From NCBI GenBank assembly GCA_902619615.1, contig CACNFD010000020.1, forward strand, positions 1 to 32,632: 32,632 bases of DNA, written 5' to 3'. The position numbers were made by a program, and so were the translations under genes. This document shows, one piece after another, positions 7,481 to 15,008 of the stretch. The notes below the pieces were generated by a model that was given only the letters and a program-made list of their open reading frames with translations, was not told the origin of the DNA and made no database searches. This stretch comes from an uncultured SAR116 cluster alpha proteobacterium. Its GTDB lineage: Bacteria; Pseudomonadota; Alphaproteobacteria; Puniceispirillales; Marisalimonadaceae. Position 1 is the first letter of the stretch. Each line of letters starts with the position of its first letter.

Positions 7481-8686
7481 TTAAATTTTATAATCTTCCA
7501 TGTCATAAAGGCTAATGGCAGTATCCTTTAAAACGTTTTGAACATTTGGCATTATTAAGTCTTCATTATTTTTCGGTATAGATAAATACTGACCTAATTT
7601 CCTACTTCTATTAACTATAAACTGACTTTCTTTTAATCTGCTATGTTCCCATTTGTCTAAATCATCCAAATTAGAGCTGTCTTCTAAATATTCAGACAGC
7701 GTAAAAGCATCCATAGCAGCTTTAGTAACACCCATTCCAACATGAGGTCTTGCGGTAAAAGCTGCATCTCCAATTGTTACAACTCTTCCATTTTTCATTT
7801 TAATACTTTGGAGATCAAAAATAGGTTGAATAAGTGGTTGTTTTGTTATTTTTACTAATTCAACAAGCTGAGGAGGGAGTTTTTCTTCTGCCTCCTTAAA
7901 TAAATCATTAACAATTTCTTCTCTTATTTCATTTGGAGGGATACCATCTTCAAATTGTTGACCTGATTTACCTAACAAAATTTCTTTAAGTTTCTTCTGA
8001 GGAACAGGTTTATACCATATCCAATTAATTCTTCTCTCGCCAATTTTAAAAGGATTTTTACCTTCTCCAGCAATTGGATAGGAAGCTATTTGCTGATTAT
8101 AGGGTAATACAACAATAAAATAATTTGAGAGTGTTTCTAAAGAATTTTTACTAATTTCTTCTTCATTAACAACTCCTCTCCAGCCAACATAACCAGCATA
8201 TTGTGGATAAGCTTTATTATCTACGTATGTCCTTAGTTCAGATTTAATACCATTTGCAACTATTATTAAATCAGTTTCTTTTTTCTTTCCATTTTCAAAA
8301 AAAGCTATTGCTTTATCTTCATTTTGTTCAATTTTAATACAATCATCACCCATGAAGTAATCATCATTACTTATTTGTTCTCTTAGAATAGAAAATAAAT
8401 ATTGCCAACTTGTATATACTTGAGGGTAGTCATAATTATTAATTATTTTTCCATTAATATCTAAAGAAACTCTTGATTTTGCAGTCGTGCCCAGGACGTT
8501 ATTATTATTTGTAGCCTTAAAAACAAGATCAGCTAATTCGTCATAAGTAGCAATTCCAGCGCCACGCCCTGAAAGTGGGACAGGGACTTTTTCATGTACT
8601 GAAACGTCCCATCCTTTTTTTGAAAGGGCAGTGGCAGCAAATAGACCTGCCATTGAACCACCAATAATAGTTGCTGATGGTTTCAT
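7481..8686 (-). CDS. FAD-dependent aromatic monooxygenase, 2,6-dihydroxypyridine 3-monooxygenase-like
   Basis: This 401-residue class A flavin monooxygenase has a dinucleotide-binding motif (IIGGSMAG, residues 7-14), a central YAGYVGWRGVV block near 163, and a late GDAAFTARPHVGMG block that binds FAD. The segments SGRGAGI, TSWQYLF, YAGYVxWRG and ASYPI match what I remember of 2,6-dihydroxypyridine 3-hydroxylase of Arthrobacter nicotine degradation, more than salicylate or p-hydroxybenzoate hydroxylases. It should use NAD(P)H and O2 to hydroxylate an activated, electron-rich ring, most plausibly a hydroxylated N-heterocycle. It lies 5 nt after the cyclase gene in the minus operon. No clear ribosome site is visible, which suggests coupled translation. 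Confidence 0.8.
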   Translation of the reverse strand: MKPSATIIGGSMAGLFAATALSKKGWDVSVHEKVPVPLSGRGAGIATYDELADLVFKATNNNNVLGTTAKSRVSLDINGKIINNYDYPQVYTSWQYLFSILREQISNDDYFMGDDCIKIEQNEDKAIAFFENGKKKETDLIIVANGIKSELRTYVDNKAYPQYAGYVGWRGVVNEEEISKNSLETLSNYFIVVLPYNQQIASYPIAGEGKNPFKIGERRINWIWYKPVPQKKLKEILLGKSGQQFEDGIPPNEIREEIVNDLFKEAEEKLPPQLVELVKITKQPLIQPIFDLQSIKMKNGRVVTIGDAAFTARPHVGMGVTKAAMDAFTLSEYLEDSSNLDDLDKWEHSRLKESQFIVNRSRKLGQYLSIPKNNEDLIMPNVQNVLKDTAISLYDMEDYKI

Positions 8687-8691
8687 AAATG

Positions 8692-9660
8692 TTATTTTAT
8701 AGCCATAGGATTAATGGGTGATCCAACTGCTTTTGTTATTGGAAGTGGTGGTGCGCAGAAAAAGAATTCATAGACTTTATCTTCATCACAATCTTTTGCT
8801 AAATCACGTAAATAAAAAATCTCACCCATAGTAATTCCTATCATCGGAATAACGACCCAATGCCATGGCTGCTGAGCATCTTTTGTTTCATTAGGTCTTA
8901 CTTCGCATCCCCACGTATCGGTGCAAATGGCTGCTATTTCTTTGTTATAAATCCATTCAGCTGTATCAAAGGCTAGACCTGGGGCATCACCGCCAGCATA
9001 TCCACCCCATTCTTCAGCATCTAATCGTTGTTCCATTTGCCCGGTACGAACAATAACAAAATCACCTTGTTTAATTTCTACATTTTGGGATTTTGCGCAT
9101 TCATCAAGGTCATTTGCAGATATAGCTGTTCCATCTTCGAAAAAATCTACACCAGCCCATCGCGCAACATCTAATAAAACACCTCGCCCTGCCATTTCAG
9201 CCCTGACTTTTTCAATACCATTCTTTTGAGCTCCGTCACTATCAACAAGTCTGGCATCATATCCATTCCACATATAATCATCATAAAAGATATGAGCCAA
9301 TGCATCCCATTGAGTTGCACATTGAAGGGGTAATGAAATCATATCATCGGCATATCTTAATCCAAATTCATCAAATCTTCCTGCAACGGCGTCTGTTCCA
9401 GTTGCTAACATAAGGTGAATTGGATTAAATCTATTTCCCCAAGTACCTTTTTGAGGACCATGTCTGTCAAAATTTAATCCTAAACTAAAACGTTTACCCC
9501 TTTTTATAAGTTTACTGGCATCTATTATTTTATCGGGAGTTATAAAATTCAAGGTTCCAATTTCGTCATCAGGACCCCAGCGACCCCAATTTTTAAGTTT
9601 TTCTGCTGTTTCACGCAAATGCTTAATATCAAACATCTTTTCATTATATTTATGTGGCAT
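8692..9660 (-). CDS. Cyclase-family hydrolase (PF04199-like), long form
   Basis: This 322-residue member belongs to the kynurenine formamidase/isatin hydrolase superfamily, in the long subgroup of about 310-330 residues. The usual metal-site motif HxGTHxDxxxH is here QCATQWDALAH (Q113, Q117, D119, H123): both early histidines are glutamines, while the aspartate and last histidine remain. From memory, glutamine here is common in the long subgroup. Other landmarks are GRGVLLDVARW, GDFVIVRTGQM and ICTDTWGCEV. It probably hydrolyses an amide or lactone produced in the pathway. The start is supported by ribosome site AGGGAG. It is mid-operon, between the VOC gene and the FAD monooxygenase. Confidence 0.8.
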   Translation of the reverse strand: MPHKYNEKMFDIKHLRETAEKLKNWGRWGPDDEIGTLNFITPDKIIDASKLIKRGKRFSLGLNFDRHGPQKGTWGNRFNPIHLMLATGTDAVAGRFDEFGLRYADDMISLPLQCATQWDALAHIFYDDYMWNGYDARLVDSDGAQKNGIEKVRAEMAGRGVLLDVARWAGVDFFEDGTAISANDLDECAKSQNVEIKQGDFVIVRTGQMEQRLDAEEWGGYAGGDAPGLAFDTAEWIYNKEIAAICTDTWGCEVRPNETKDAQQPWHWVVIPMIGITMGEIFYLRDLAKDCDEDKVYEFFFCAPPLPITKAVGSPINPMAIK

Positions 9661-9690
9661 TATATACTCCCTGAGATAAAGCTTTTGTTT

Positions 9691-10101
9691 TTAAGATGTA
9701 GCGTAATTTAATTCAACTTTTACACCATCAGGATCCATTATAAACAATTGCTCCAATGGAAATCCTGGTACTTTTCTATGAGTATATTCAATTGAAATTT
9801 TATCAAGTTTACTCTTCATCCCTTCAATATCATCTGCATTAAAAGCTACATGATCAATTGCTCCTGAGCCTGATTTAATATCATCTTTTTTACCAATATA
9901 ATAATCCTGTCCAGTATCCTGCTTTCTCATTGCAAGATGAATGCATGCGGCTTTATTATCTTTTAAATAAAGCCAATAACCTTTAAACGGAAAGTCTGGT
10001 CTATACCCAACTTCTAAACCTAATATATCAACATAAAAATCTTTTGTTTTATCTACATCATCCGCAAGTATAAGGACATGTTCAAATGTTTTAAGTGCCA
10101 T
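9691..10101 (-). CDS. VOC-family protein (glyoxalase/dioxygenase fold)
   Basis: This 136-residue protein has two beta-alpha-beta-beta-beta units starting at FEHVLILADDVDKTKDFY and IDHVAFNADDIEGM, and ends with DPDGVKVELNY. The histidine in FEHV, that in DHVAF and the final glutamate in VELN are at the usual metal-ligand positions. The superfamily covers glyoxalases, extradiol dioxygenases, epimerases and resistance proteins; a single-module protein this small is more often an isomerase or lyase than a ring-cleaving dioxygenase. It lies in the catabolic operon between the alpha/beta hydrolase and the cyclase genes, with a strong ribosome site (GGGGGT). The reaction is unknown. Confidence 0.8.
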   Translation of the reverse strand: MALKTFEHVLILADDVDKTKDFYVDILGLEVGYRPDFPFKGYWLYLKDNKAACIHLAMRKQDTGQDYYIGKKDDIKSGSGAIDHVAFNADDIEGMKSKLDKISIEYTHRKVPGFPLEQLFIMDPDGVKVELNYATS

Positions 10102-10122
10102 ACTACCCCCATTTATCTATGT

Positions 10123-10917
10123 TTAATTTAAAAAATCTAAAATTATATTATTAACCTTTTCCGCGCATTCAATATTTAGAATATGAGCTGCTCCTGATAT
10201 ACATTCATACTTACTATTAGGTGTTAGGTGATGCATTTCTTCCATAGCCATAGCAGGCGCTCCCATATCTATTTCACCTGAAATATAAAGTATTTCTTTA
10301 TTAATTGTAGACAATTCTTTTAAATAATCGAGTTTTTTAATTGCTTCACAACTACCTATATATCCTTCTTTAGATGTGTTTGTTATCATCTCTTTAGAAA
10401 GATTTATAACATCTGCATTAGAAGGATCTTTTGTAAAATCTTCGCTATACCATCTTTCAAGAGATCCGTTTACCACGCCTGCAGTGTCGTTGTCTTTTAC
10501 TACAGCAATTCTTTGGTTCCAACCATCTTGCATTGGTAGTGGCATATCAGCTCTTGCAGCGCAGCAGACAAATTTATCAAATCTTTTGTGATGTTTAAGT
10601 GCTAATCCTAAAGAAGTCATTCCGCCCATAGACAAACCAACAAAATTTGCTTTTTCAATCTCAAGATCATCCATAATTTTAATCACATCATTTTCAAGCA
10701 TGTCAAATGAGTAGGGGCCTTCGGCAGGACTACTTTTGCCATGACCTCTTTTATCGTATCTTATAATACAATATTTGCTTTTCATTGCCTCAACTTGTGG
10801 GTTCCACATTCTTAAATCTGAGCCAAGAGAGTTTGAGAATATTATTTTAGGAAGATCTAAGCTACCAGTAACTTCAACATTTAAATAATTATTATTCTCC
10901 AAAGCAATGTGTGTCAT
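10123..10917 (-). CDS. Alpha/beta hydrolase, 3-oxoadipate enol-lactonase-like
   Basis: This 264-residue alpha/beta hydrolase has nucleophile S96 in GLSMGG, an acid residue in SGEIDMGAP and the catalytic histidine in GAAHILNIE; the oxyanion region is FSNSLGSDLRMW. The sequence layout (RYDKRGHGKSS after the oxyanion strand) is that of PcaD-type enol-lactonases and of related C-N or C-C hydrolases, such as RutD and N-formylmaleamate deformylase. It is cytoplasmic. It is the second gene of the minus operon, 8 nt after the flavin oxygenase, and plausibly acts on the ring-opened product of that enzyme. The exact substrate cannot be assigned. Confidence 0.85.
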   Translation of the reverse strand: MTHIALENNNYLNVEVTGSLDLPKIIFSNSLGSDLRMWNPQVEAMKSKYCIIRYDKRGHGKSSPAEGPYSFDMLENDVIKIMDDLEIEKANFVGLSMGGMTSLGLALKHHKRFDKFVCCAARADMPLPMQDGWNQRIAVVKDNDTAGVVNGSLERWYSEDFTKDPSNADVINLSKEMITNTSKEGYIGSCEAIKKLDYLKELSTINKEILYISGEIDMGAPAMAMEEMHHLTPNSKYECISGAAHILNIECAEKVNNIILDFLN

Positions 10918-10925
10918 TTGAAATC

Positions 10926-12023
10926 CTACTCTGCTGCGATTTTGCTATGTTTATTTATCTTTGGCATAACCTTCTCTGCCATTAATTTCATTGAATTTTT
11001 TGCTAAATCTACATCTGCCCAGTCATGACCTGCATAAAGTAGAGTTCCAAAATCTCCAACTTCTTCTCTAAACTCTAAAATTTTATCAGCAACTTCTTCT
11101 GCAGAGCCAAATAATATTAGTTTGTTACAAATATCTTCTAACTTTAAATCGCTGTCTGGCATTTCTTGATCTTCTTTAAACAAATTTGCTCTACCATGTT
11201 TAAGCATTTTTGTTAGTAATTGTTTGTAATAAAAGACATATGGACTTCCATTACCTAATGCATAATCACGGGCTTTAGTTCTGTCCTCACAAATAAATAT
11301 TGACTTAGCAACTCTCCAGTCTTTTGAATCAGCCTTATAGCTACCTTCTTCACATCCTTGTATATAGCTTGGCCAGTGAGTTTTAACCCATTTTGGGAGT
11401 AAGAAATTAGCAGAAATTGGTTTCCACCCTCTAGCTGCTGCTGCGATTAATCCTTTCGAATATGGCGCGACAACGGTGCAAACTATAGGTGGATATGGTT
11501 TCTGAAGAGGCTTTTGCATGATTCCTTGACCAATTTCAGTCATCTGAGTCCGTTCTGTAGAAACATTCCAGTATTTCCCTTCAATGTTGTATGGCGCTTC
11601 TCTTTTCCAGATTTCTAAAACCATATCTATACATTCTACAAACATTTCATTTCTATTTTTGTCTAAATTTCCAAAAACTTCAGCATCAGATGCAAGTCCT
11701 CCAGGGCTAATACCAAAATTGAATCTTCCATCTAACATATGATCTAACATAGCAATTTGGCCAGCAATTGCAGCTGGATGAGAATTTGGCATATTCACAG
11801 TACCTGTTCCAAGTCTAATATTTTTAGTTTCAGCTGCAAGTGATGCAATAAATAGGGCACTTGATGTTATGTTTTCTGCTGCGTCTGTTACATGCTCACC
11901 ACAATAAGCCTCTGAAAAACCTATCTTGTCAGCAAGTAAAAAAGCTTCTCTATCTTCTGATAATGTTTTTTTATAATCCTTGTCAATTGGATGAATAGGC
12001 ATAGTAAAAAAGCCAACTTCCAT
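10926..12023 (-). CDS. LLM-class (luciferase-like) flavin-dependent monooxygenase
   Basis: This 365-residue bacterial-luciferase-fold protein has LSEDREAFLLADKIGFSEAYCGEH, RLGTGTVNMPNSHP, DHMLDGRFNFGISPGG and a C-terminal GSAEEVADKILEF, all typical of the limonene-1,2-monooxygenase-like branch. Such enzymes take reduced FMN or FAD from a separate reductase; the flavin reductase gene at 19118 is the only candidate here. The start is set at the ATG at 12023, preceded by GGAG at good spacing, rather than the TTG or ATG 12-15 nt upstream. It leads a six-gene minus operon, and an ATCA-N7-TGAT dyad lies 80 nt upstream. RutA, which opens the uracil ring, is a functional precedent for this fold but not a close homologue. 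Confidence 0.85.
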   Translation of the reverse strand: MEVGFFTMPIHPIDKDYKKTLSEDREAFLLADKIGFSEAYCGEHVTDAAENITSSALFIASLAAETKNIRLGTGTVNMPNSHPAAIAGQIAMLDHMLDGRFNFGISPGGLASDAEVFGNLDKNRNEMFVECIDMVLEIWKREAPYNIEGKYWNVSTERTQMTEIGQGIMQKPLQKPYPPIVCTVVAPYSKGLIAAAARGWKPISANFLLPKWVKTHWPSYIQGCEEGSYKADSKDWRVAKSIFICEDRTKARDYALGNGSPYVFYYKQLLTKMLKHGRANLFKEDQEMPDSDLKLEDICNKLILFGSAEEVADKILEFREEVGDFGTLLYAGHDWADVDLAKNSMKLMAEKVMPKINKHSKIAAE

Positions 12024-12103
12024 TTTAATCTCCATCAAAATTAAGCATTTTATTTATATGATATAACTTCTAAAATATTAAATGATTATTTTTTATGATA
12101 TCT

Positions 12104-12118
12104 ATCAGAAAGTATGAT
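12104..12118. promoter_or_regulatory. Candidate LysR operator, site 1 (ATCA-N7-TGAT)
   Basis: ATCA at 12104-12107 and TGAT at 12115-12118 are separated by exactly 7 nt, in the divergent spacer between the LLM operon and the beta-hydroxyacid dehydrogenase operon. The inner edge is 80 nt from the LLM start at 12023 and 50 nt from the ATG at 12169. An overlapping TGATA-TC-TATCA arrangement begins at 12096, so the region contains three half-sites in a row. The same dyad occurs at 18054 and 19014. Confidence 0.6.
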
Positions 12119-12132
12119 TTAATTACTAAGCA

Positions 12133-12157
12133 TTAATAGTTAATAATAAACTATTAA
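12133..12157. repeat. Perfect 9-bp inverted repeat before the 12169 gene
   Basis: TTAATAGTT (12133-12141) and AACTATTAA (12149-12157) are perfect reverse complements with a 7-nt AT spacer. The right arm runs into the ribosome site (AAGGGGAG, 12156-12163) of the gene at 12169. It may be a protein-binding dyad or an mRNA hairpin that affects initiation. It is followed by coding sequence rather than a T run, so it is not a terminator. Confidence 0.6.
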
Positions 12158-12168
12158 GGGGAGAAATT

Positions 12169-13041
12169 ATGAAAACTATTGGTTCAATAGGATTGGGTGC
12201 AATGGGTGGTTCTTATGCAAAATTCCTAATTGAAGATAATTACACAGTTTATGGGGTTGACCCAAATACTCAAAATGCAGAAATATTTATATCTTTAGGC
12301 GGTATATTATTAACTAATATCAGTGAGTTATTAGATAAATCTAATATTATAATTCTTAGTCTGCCAACTATTCCTATTTTTAAAGAAGTAATTAATGAAA
12401 TAGAATTAAATGGAAGATCAAATGAGCCTAAAATCCTAATTGATATGAATACTATTTCATTGGACGACAAATTAGAAACAAAAAACAAGTTGGATAAACT
12501 TAATATTAACATGGTTGATGCGCCTGTGAGTGGGACAGGTGCACAGGCTAAAGTAAAAGACATAGTTGTTATGTCCAGTGGAGATAAAATTATTATTGAT
12601 GAATGTGAAGATATATTTAAATCCTTTTCAAAACAAAATATATATGTTGGTGAATTTGGTAATGGTATAAAATTTAAGATTTTAGCAAATTTACTAGTGA
12701 CTGTTCATAATACTGTAACTGCCGAAGCATTGCTTCTTGGTCAAAAGGCAGGACTTGAAGAAAAATTGATTTATGAAGTATTGAATGCAGGTGCGGCTAC
12801 TTCAGTTATGTTAGATAAGAGAATGCCACTTATGATTAATAAAAATTATGAACCGGCTACTGCTTCTATGAGAATATTTTTAAAAGATATTGATGTAATC
12901 ACAGACTATCTTAAATTAAATAATTTAAGTTCTCCAACTTTTGAAGCTGCTGCAAATTTATATAATCAATCTAAAGAAAACATTCCTATTACACATGACA
13001 CTGCTGCCATTTATGAACAATTAAAAATCAATAATGAATAA
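12169..13041 (+). CDS. NAD(P)-dependent beta-hydroxyacid dehydrogenase (3-hydroxyisobutyrate dehydrogenase family)
   Basis: This 290-residue protein has an N-terminal Rossmann domain (GLGAMGGS, from residue 8), the substrate-binding DAPVSGTGAQA near 117 and GNGIKFKILANLL near 165 with the catalytic lysine region, then the all-helical C-terminal domain. These enzymes oxidise 3-hydroxyacids such as 3-hydroxyisobutyrate or tartronate semialdehyde-type compounds. It leads a four-gene plus-strand unit with cupin, YciI-like and cyclase genes and is divergent from the LLM operon. The ribosome site AAGGGGAG is unusually strong, and an inverted repeat abuts it. The substrate is unknown; a late pathway step is likely. 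Confidence 0.85.
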   Translation: MKTIGSIGLGAMGGSYAKFLIEDNYTVYGVDPNTQNAEIFISLGGILLTNISELLDKSNIIILSLPTIPIFKEVINEIELNGRSNEPKILIDMNTISLDDKLETKNKLDKLNINMVDAPVSGTGAQAKVKDIVVMSSGDKIIIDECEDIFKSFSKQNIYVGEFGNGIKFKILANLLVTVHNTVTAEALLLGQKAGLEEKLIYEVLNAGAATSVMLDKRMPLMINKNYEPATASMRIFLKDIDVITDYLKLNNLSSPTFEAAANLYNQSKENIPITHDTAAIYEQLKINNE

Positions 13042-13050
13042 GGAGCATTT

Positions 13051-13608
13051 ATGAAAGAAAATCAAAAACTTCCAGAAATAAAAACACTTTCTAGAGAATA
13101 TATGAATAAAAGGATTGCTTTTTTCTCAGAGCAAAATGGATCTAAAATGGGTTTGCCAGATAGTAAATTACCTGAATGCACACGAGAATTAATAAATATA
13201 ATAGGTTTTGAGCCTCCAAAAGGAGATAGTAAACATGTTTCTCCTTTAGGAAATGATAATGCCCAAATGCCAGCAATTAATATTTCTGAAGGATTTAATC
13301 TTGGTTTTTGCAGGTGTAAACCAGGTAAAGGACCATTAATGCACAATCATGATACCAATGAGACATTCATGCCAATTACAGGCAAATGGAGATGTGAATG
13401 GAATGAGGGTGAAGACCATGATTACGCTGACCTAGGTCCTTGTGATGTAATCTCATTTCCTCCAGGTTGCTCTAGGCGTTTTATGAATGTTACTGAAGGT
13501 GAAGACGATACAGAGCATCTTTTATTAGTAGTTATAGCTGGAAATGCTCCAAAAGCGGAATTTACTGATTTAGCTTATGAAAGAATAAAAGAATTTGAAA
13601 ATTCTTAA
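13051..13608 (+). CDS. Cupin-domain protein
   Basis: This 185-residue protein has a single cupin barrel at about 75-165. The first cupin motif is present as PLMHNHDTNETFMPITGKW (two histidines and a glutamate) and the second as GPCDVISFPPGCSRRFMNV, in which the usual last metal histidine is replaced. The N-terminal 70 residues are not recognised. Single-domain cupins include dioxygenases, isomerases and ligand-binding proteins. It lies 9 nt after the dehydrogenase gene and before a YciI-like gene, so it is part of the catabolic unit. Whether it is an enzyme is uncertain. Confidence 0.75.
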   Translation: MKENQKLPEIKTLSREYMNKRIAFFSEQNGSKMGLPDSKLPECTRELINIIGFEPPKGDSKHVSPLGNDNAQMPAINISEGFNLGFCRCKPGKGPLMHNHDTNETFMPITGKWRCEWNEGEDHDYADLGPCDVISFPPGCSRRFMNVTEGEDDTEHLLLVVIAGNAPKAEFTDLAYERIKEFENS

Positions 13609-13627
13609 TAATTAAGGTCTTAATATT

Positions 13628-13915
13628 ATGATATGGGTAATTTTATGTAAGGATAAACCAAATTCATTAAACGAAAGAATGAAAGTTATTGATGAACACA
13701 GGGCTTATTTATCGACAAATCCTATAAAAACACTTATATCTGGCCCATTAACTGATAAAGAAGGCAATATGAATGGTTCTTTTTTCATGGTTGAGGCAGA
13801 CAACGAAGAAAAAATAAGAGTTTTTCAGCGAAATGACCCAATTTTTAATGCAAATATTTGGGATGAAATAATTATTTCACCATTTAACAAAAGGGTAGAT
13901 AACCTTTCCAAATAA
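13628..13915 (+). CDS. YciI-like small protein
   Basis: This 95-residue protein of the YCII/ferredoxin-like alpha-beta fold has an early VILCKDKPNSLNERM, an EHRAYL motif and GPLTDKEGNMNGSFFMVEAD, followed by the NDPIFNANIWDEIIISPF ending common in the family. YciI-like proteins occur as small enzymes, including dehydrochlorinases and muconolactone-isomerase-like proteins, and many sit in catabolic operons with unknown roles. It is 19 nt after the cupin gene and 17 nt before the cyclase gene. I infer an accessory step such as isomerisation or hydrolysis of an unstable intermediate; no direct evidence gives the reaction. Confidence 0.75.
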   Translation: MIWVILCKDKPNSLNERMKVIDEHRAYLSTNPIKTLISGPLTDKEGNMNGSFFMVEADNEEKIRVFQRNDPIFNANIWDEIIISPFNKRVDNLSK

Positions 13916-13932
13916 TAAAATGTGAGGTAAAA

Positions 13933-14706
13933 ATGTCTAGAAAGTTCTTGGATTTATCAGTAAGTTTAGAAGAGGGCATAAAATCAGATCCAGATTTTAT
14001 GTTGCCTAAAATAAACTACCATCATCATAAAGAAACAGCTGAAGAGATGATGAGCTTCTTTCCTGGTTTAAAAAAAACAGATTTACCAGGGGGTGAAGGC
14101 TGGGCAATGGAAACAATAACTGTTAGCACGCACAATGGCACACATATGGATGCCCCATATCATTACCATTCGACAATGAATAATGGTCAAAGAGCTATTA
14201 CAATCGATGAAGTACCACTAGAATGGTGTTTTAGTGATGGTGTTAAATTAGACCTAAGATCATATGAAGATGGATATGTTTTAACTAAAGGTGATTTACA
14301 AAAAGAAATAAAAAGAATTAATTATAATTTAAAACCTTTAGACATTGTCTTTATAAACACTTCAGCATGTGGACATTATGGAAAAGATGATTTTTTATCA
14401 AAAGGTTGCGGAATAAGCAAAGAAGCTACTATCTATTTGCTTGAACAAGGAGTGCGAGTTACTGGTACTGATGCATGGAGCTGGGATGCTCCGTTCTCTT
14501 ATACAGCTGAAAAATATAAACAAACAAAAGATCCTTCAATAATATGGGAAGGTCATAGAGCAGGGATGGTTCAAGGTTACTCTCACATCGAAAAATTAAA
14601 TAATTTAGATCAATTGCCAAATAATGGTTTTAAAGTTTCAGCCTTCCCATTTAAAATAAAAAATGGTTCAGCAGGATTTGTAAGAGTTGTAGCAATTTTT
14701 GAATAA
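13933..14706 (+). CDS. Cyclase-family metal hydrolase, isatin hydrolase/kynurenine formamidase-like
   Basis: This 257-residue protein of the PF04199 family has an intact metal motif HNGTHMDAPYH (H67, H71, D73, H77). Later blocks TGTDAWSWDAPF and EGHRAGMVQGYSHIEKLNNL resemble isatin hydrolase from marine alphaproteobacteria as I recall it. Such enzymes use Mn or Zn to hydrolyse a ring amide or formamide. Unlike the long paralogue at 8692, the metal ligands are all present, so the two are not duplicates. It is the last gene of the 12169 unit; its stop abuts the stop of the convergent membrane-protein gene with no gap. Isatin itself as substrate is possible but not shown. Confidence 0.85.
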   Translation: MSRKFLDLSVSLEEGIKSDPDFMLPKINYHHHKETAEEMMSFFPGLKKTDLPGGEGWAMETITVSTHNGTHMDAPYHYHSTMNNGQRAITIDEVPLEWCFSDGVKLDLRSYEDGYVLTKGDLQKEIKRINYNLKPLDIVFINTSACGHYGKDDFLSKGCGISKEATIYLLEQGVRVTGTDAWSWDAPFSYTAEKYKQTKDPSIIWEGHRAGMVQGYSHIEKLNNLDQLPNNGFKVSAFPFKIKNGSAGFVRVVAIFE

Positions 14707-14940
14707 TTACCTATAAATTAGATCAGTAAGTTTACTAGTAATTTTAATTGCTAATGGCCTTACGAACAAAATGGCTGGGAAAGCAATAAGGGAAGCATAG
14801 AACCAATTTTTTGGCCAGACATCAAAGAAAATTGATAAATCTGTTAAAGCTAAATAAGTTACAAGTGAACTTATAAACATTGTTATAAATATTCCAGAAA
14901 TAGCAGTAGAGATATAAAATTGAAACTTTTCTTTTTTCAT
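14707..14940 (-). CDS. Small DUF2798-like membrane protein
   Basis: This 77-residue protein has two hydrophobic segments, about 8-32 and 45-67, and ends with a basic tail. The second segment (FYASLIAFPAILFVRPLA) matches the pattern I know from DUF2798 proteins, which are small inner-membrane proteins of unknown function. The start has ribosome site AGGTC. It lies just downstream of the TRAP operon on the same strand but behind a strong hairpin terminator, so it either has its own promoter or depends on read-through. A role with the transporter is possible but unsupported. Confidence 0.65.
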   Translation of the reverse strand: MKKEKFQFYISTAISGIFITMFISSLVTYLALTDLSIFFDVWPKNWFYASLIAFPAILFVRPLAIKITSKLTDLIYR

Positions 14941-14951
14941 ATAAAGACCTT

Positions 14952-14982
14952 AAAAAAAAAGACGATCTAAAATTAGATCGTC
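14952..14982 (-). terminator. Intrinsic terminator after the TRAP operon
   Basis: GACGATCTA (14961-14969) pairs with TAGATCGTC (14974-14982) across a 4-nt loop, giving a 9-bp stem. On the minus strand the stem is followed at once by nine T residues (A run at 14952-14960). It lies 26 nt past the stop of dctP and should end the minus-strand TRAP transcript. On the plus strand a shorter T run follows after 7 nt, so weaker bidirectional action is possible. Confidence 0.9.
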
Positions 14983-15008
14983 TCTTAACATTTTTTAGTA
15001 TAAATTAT

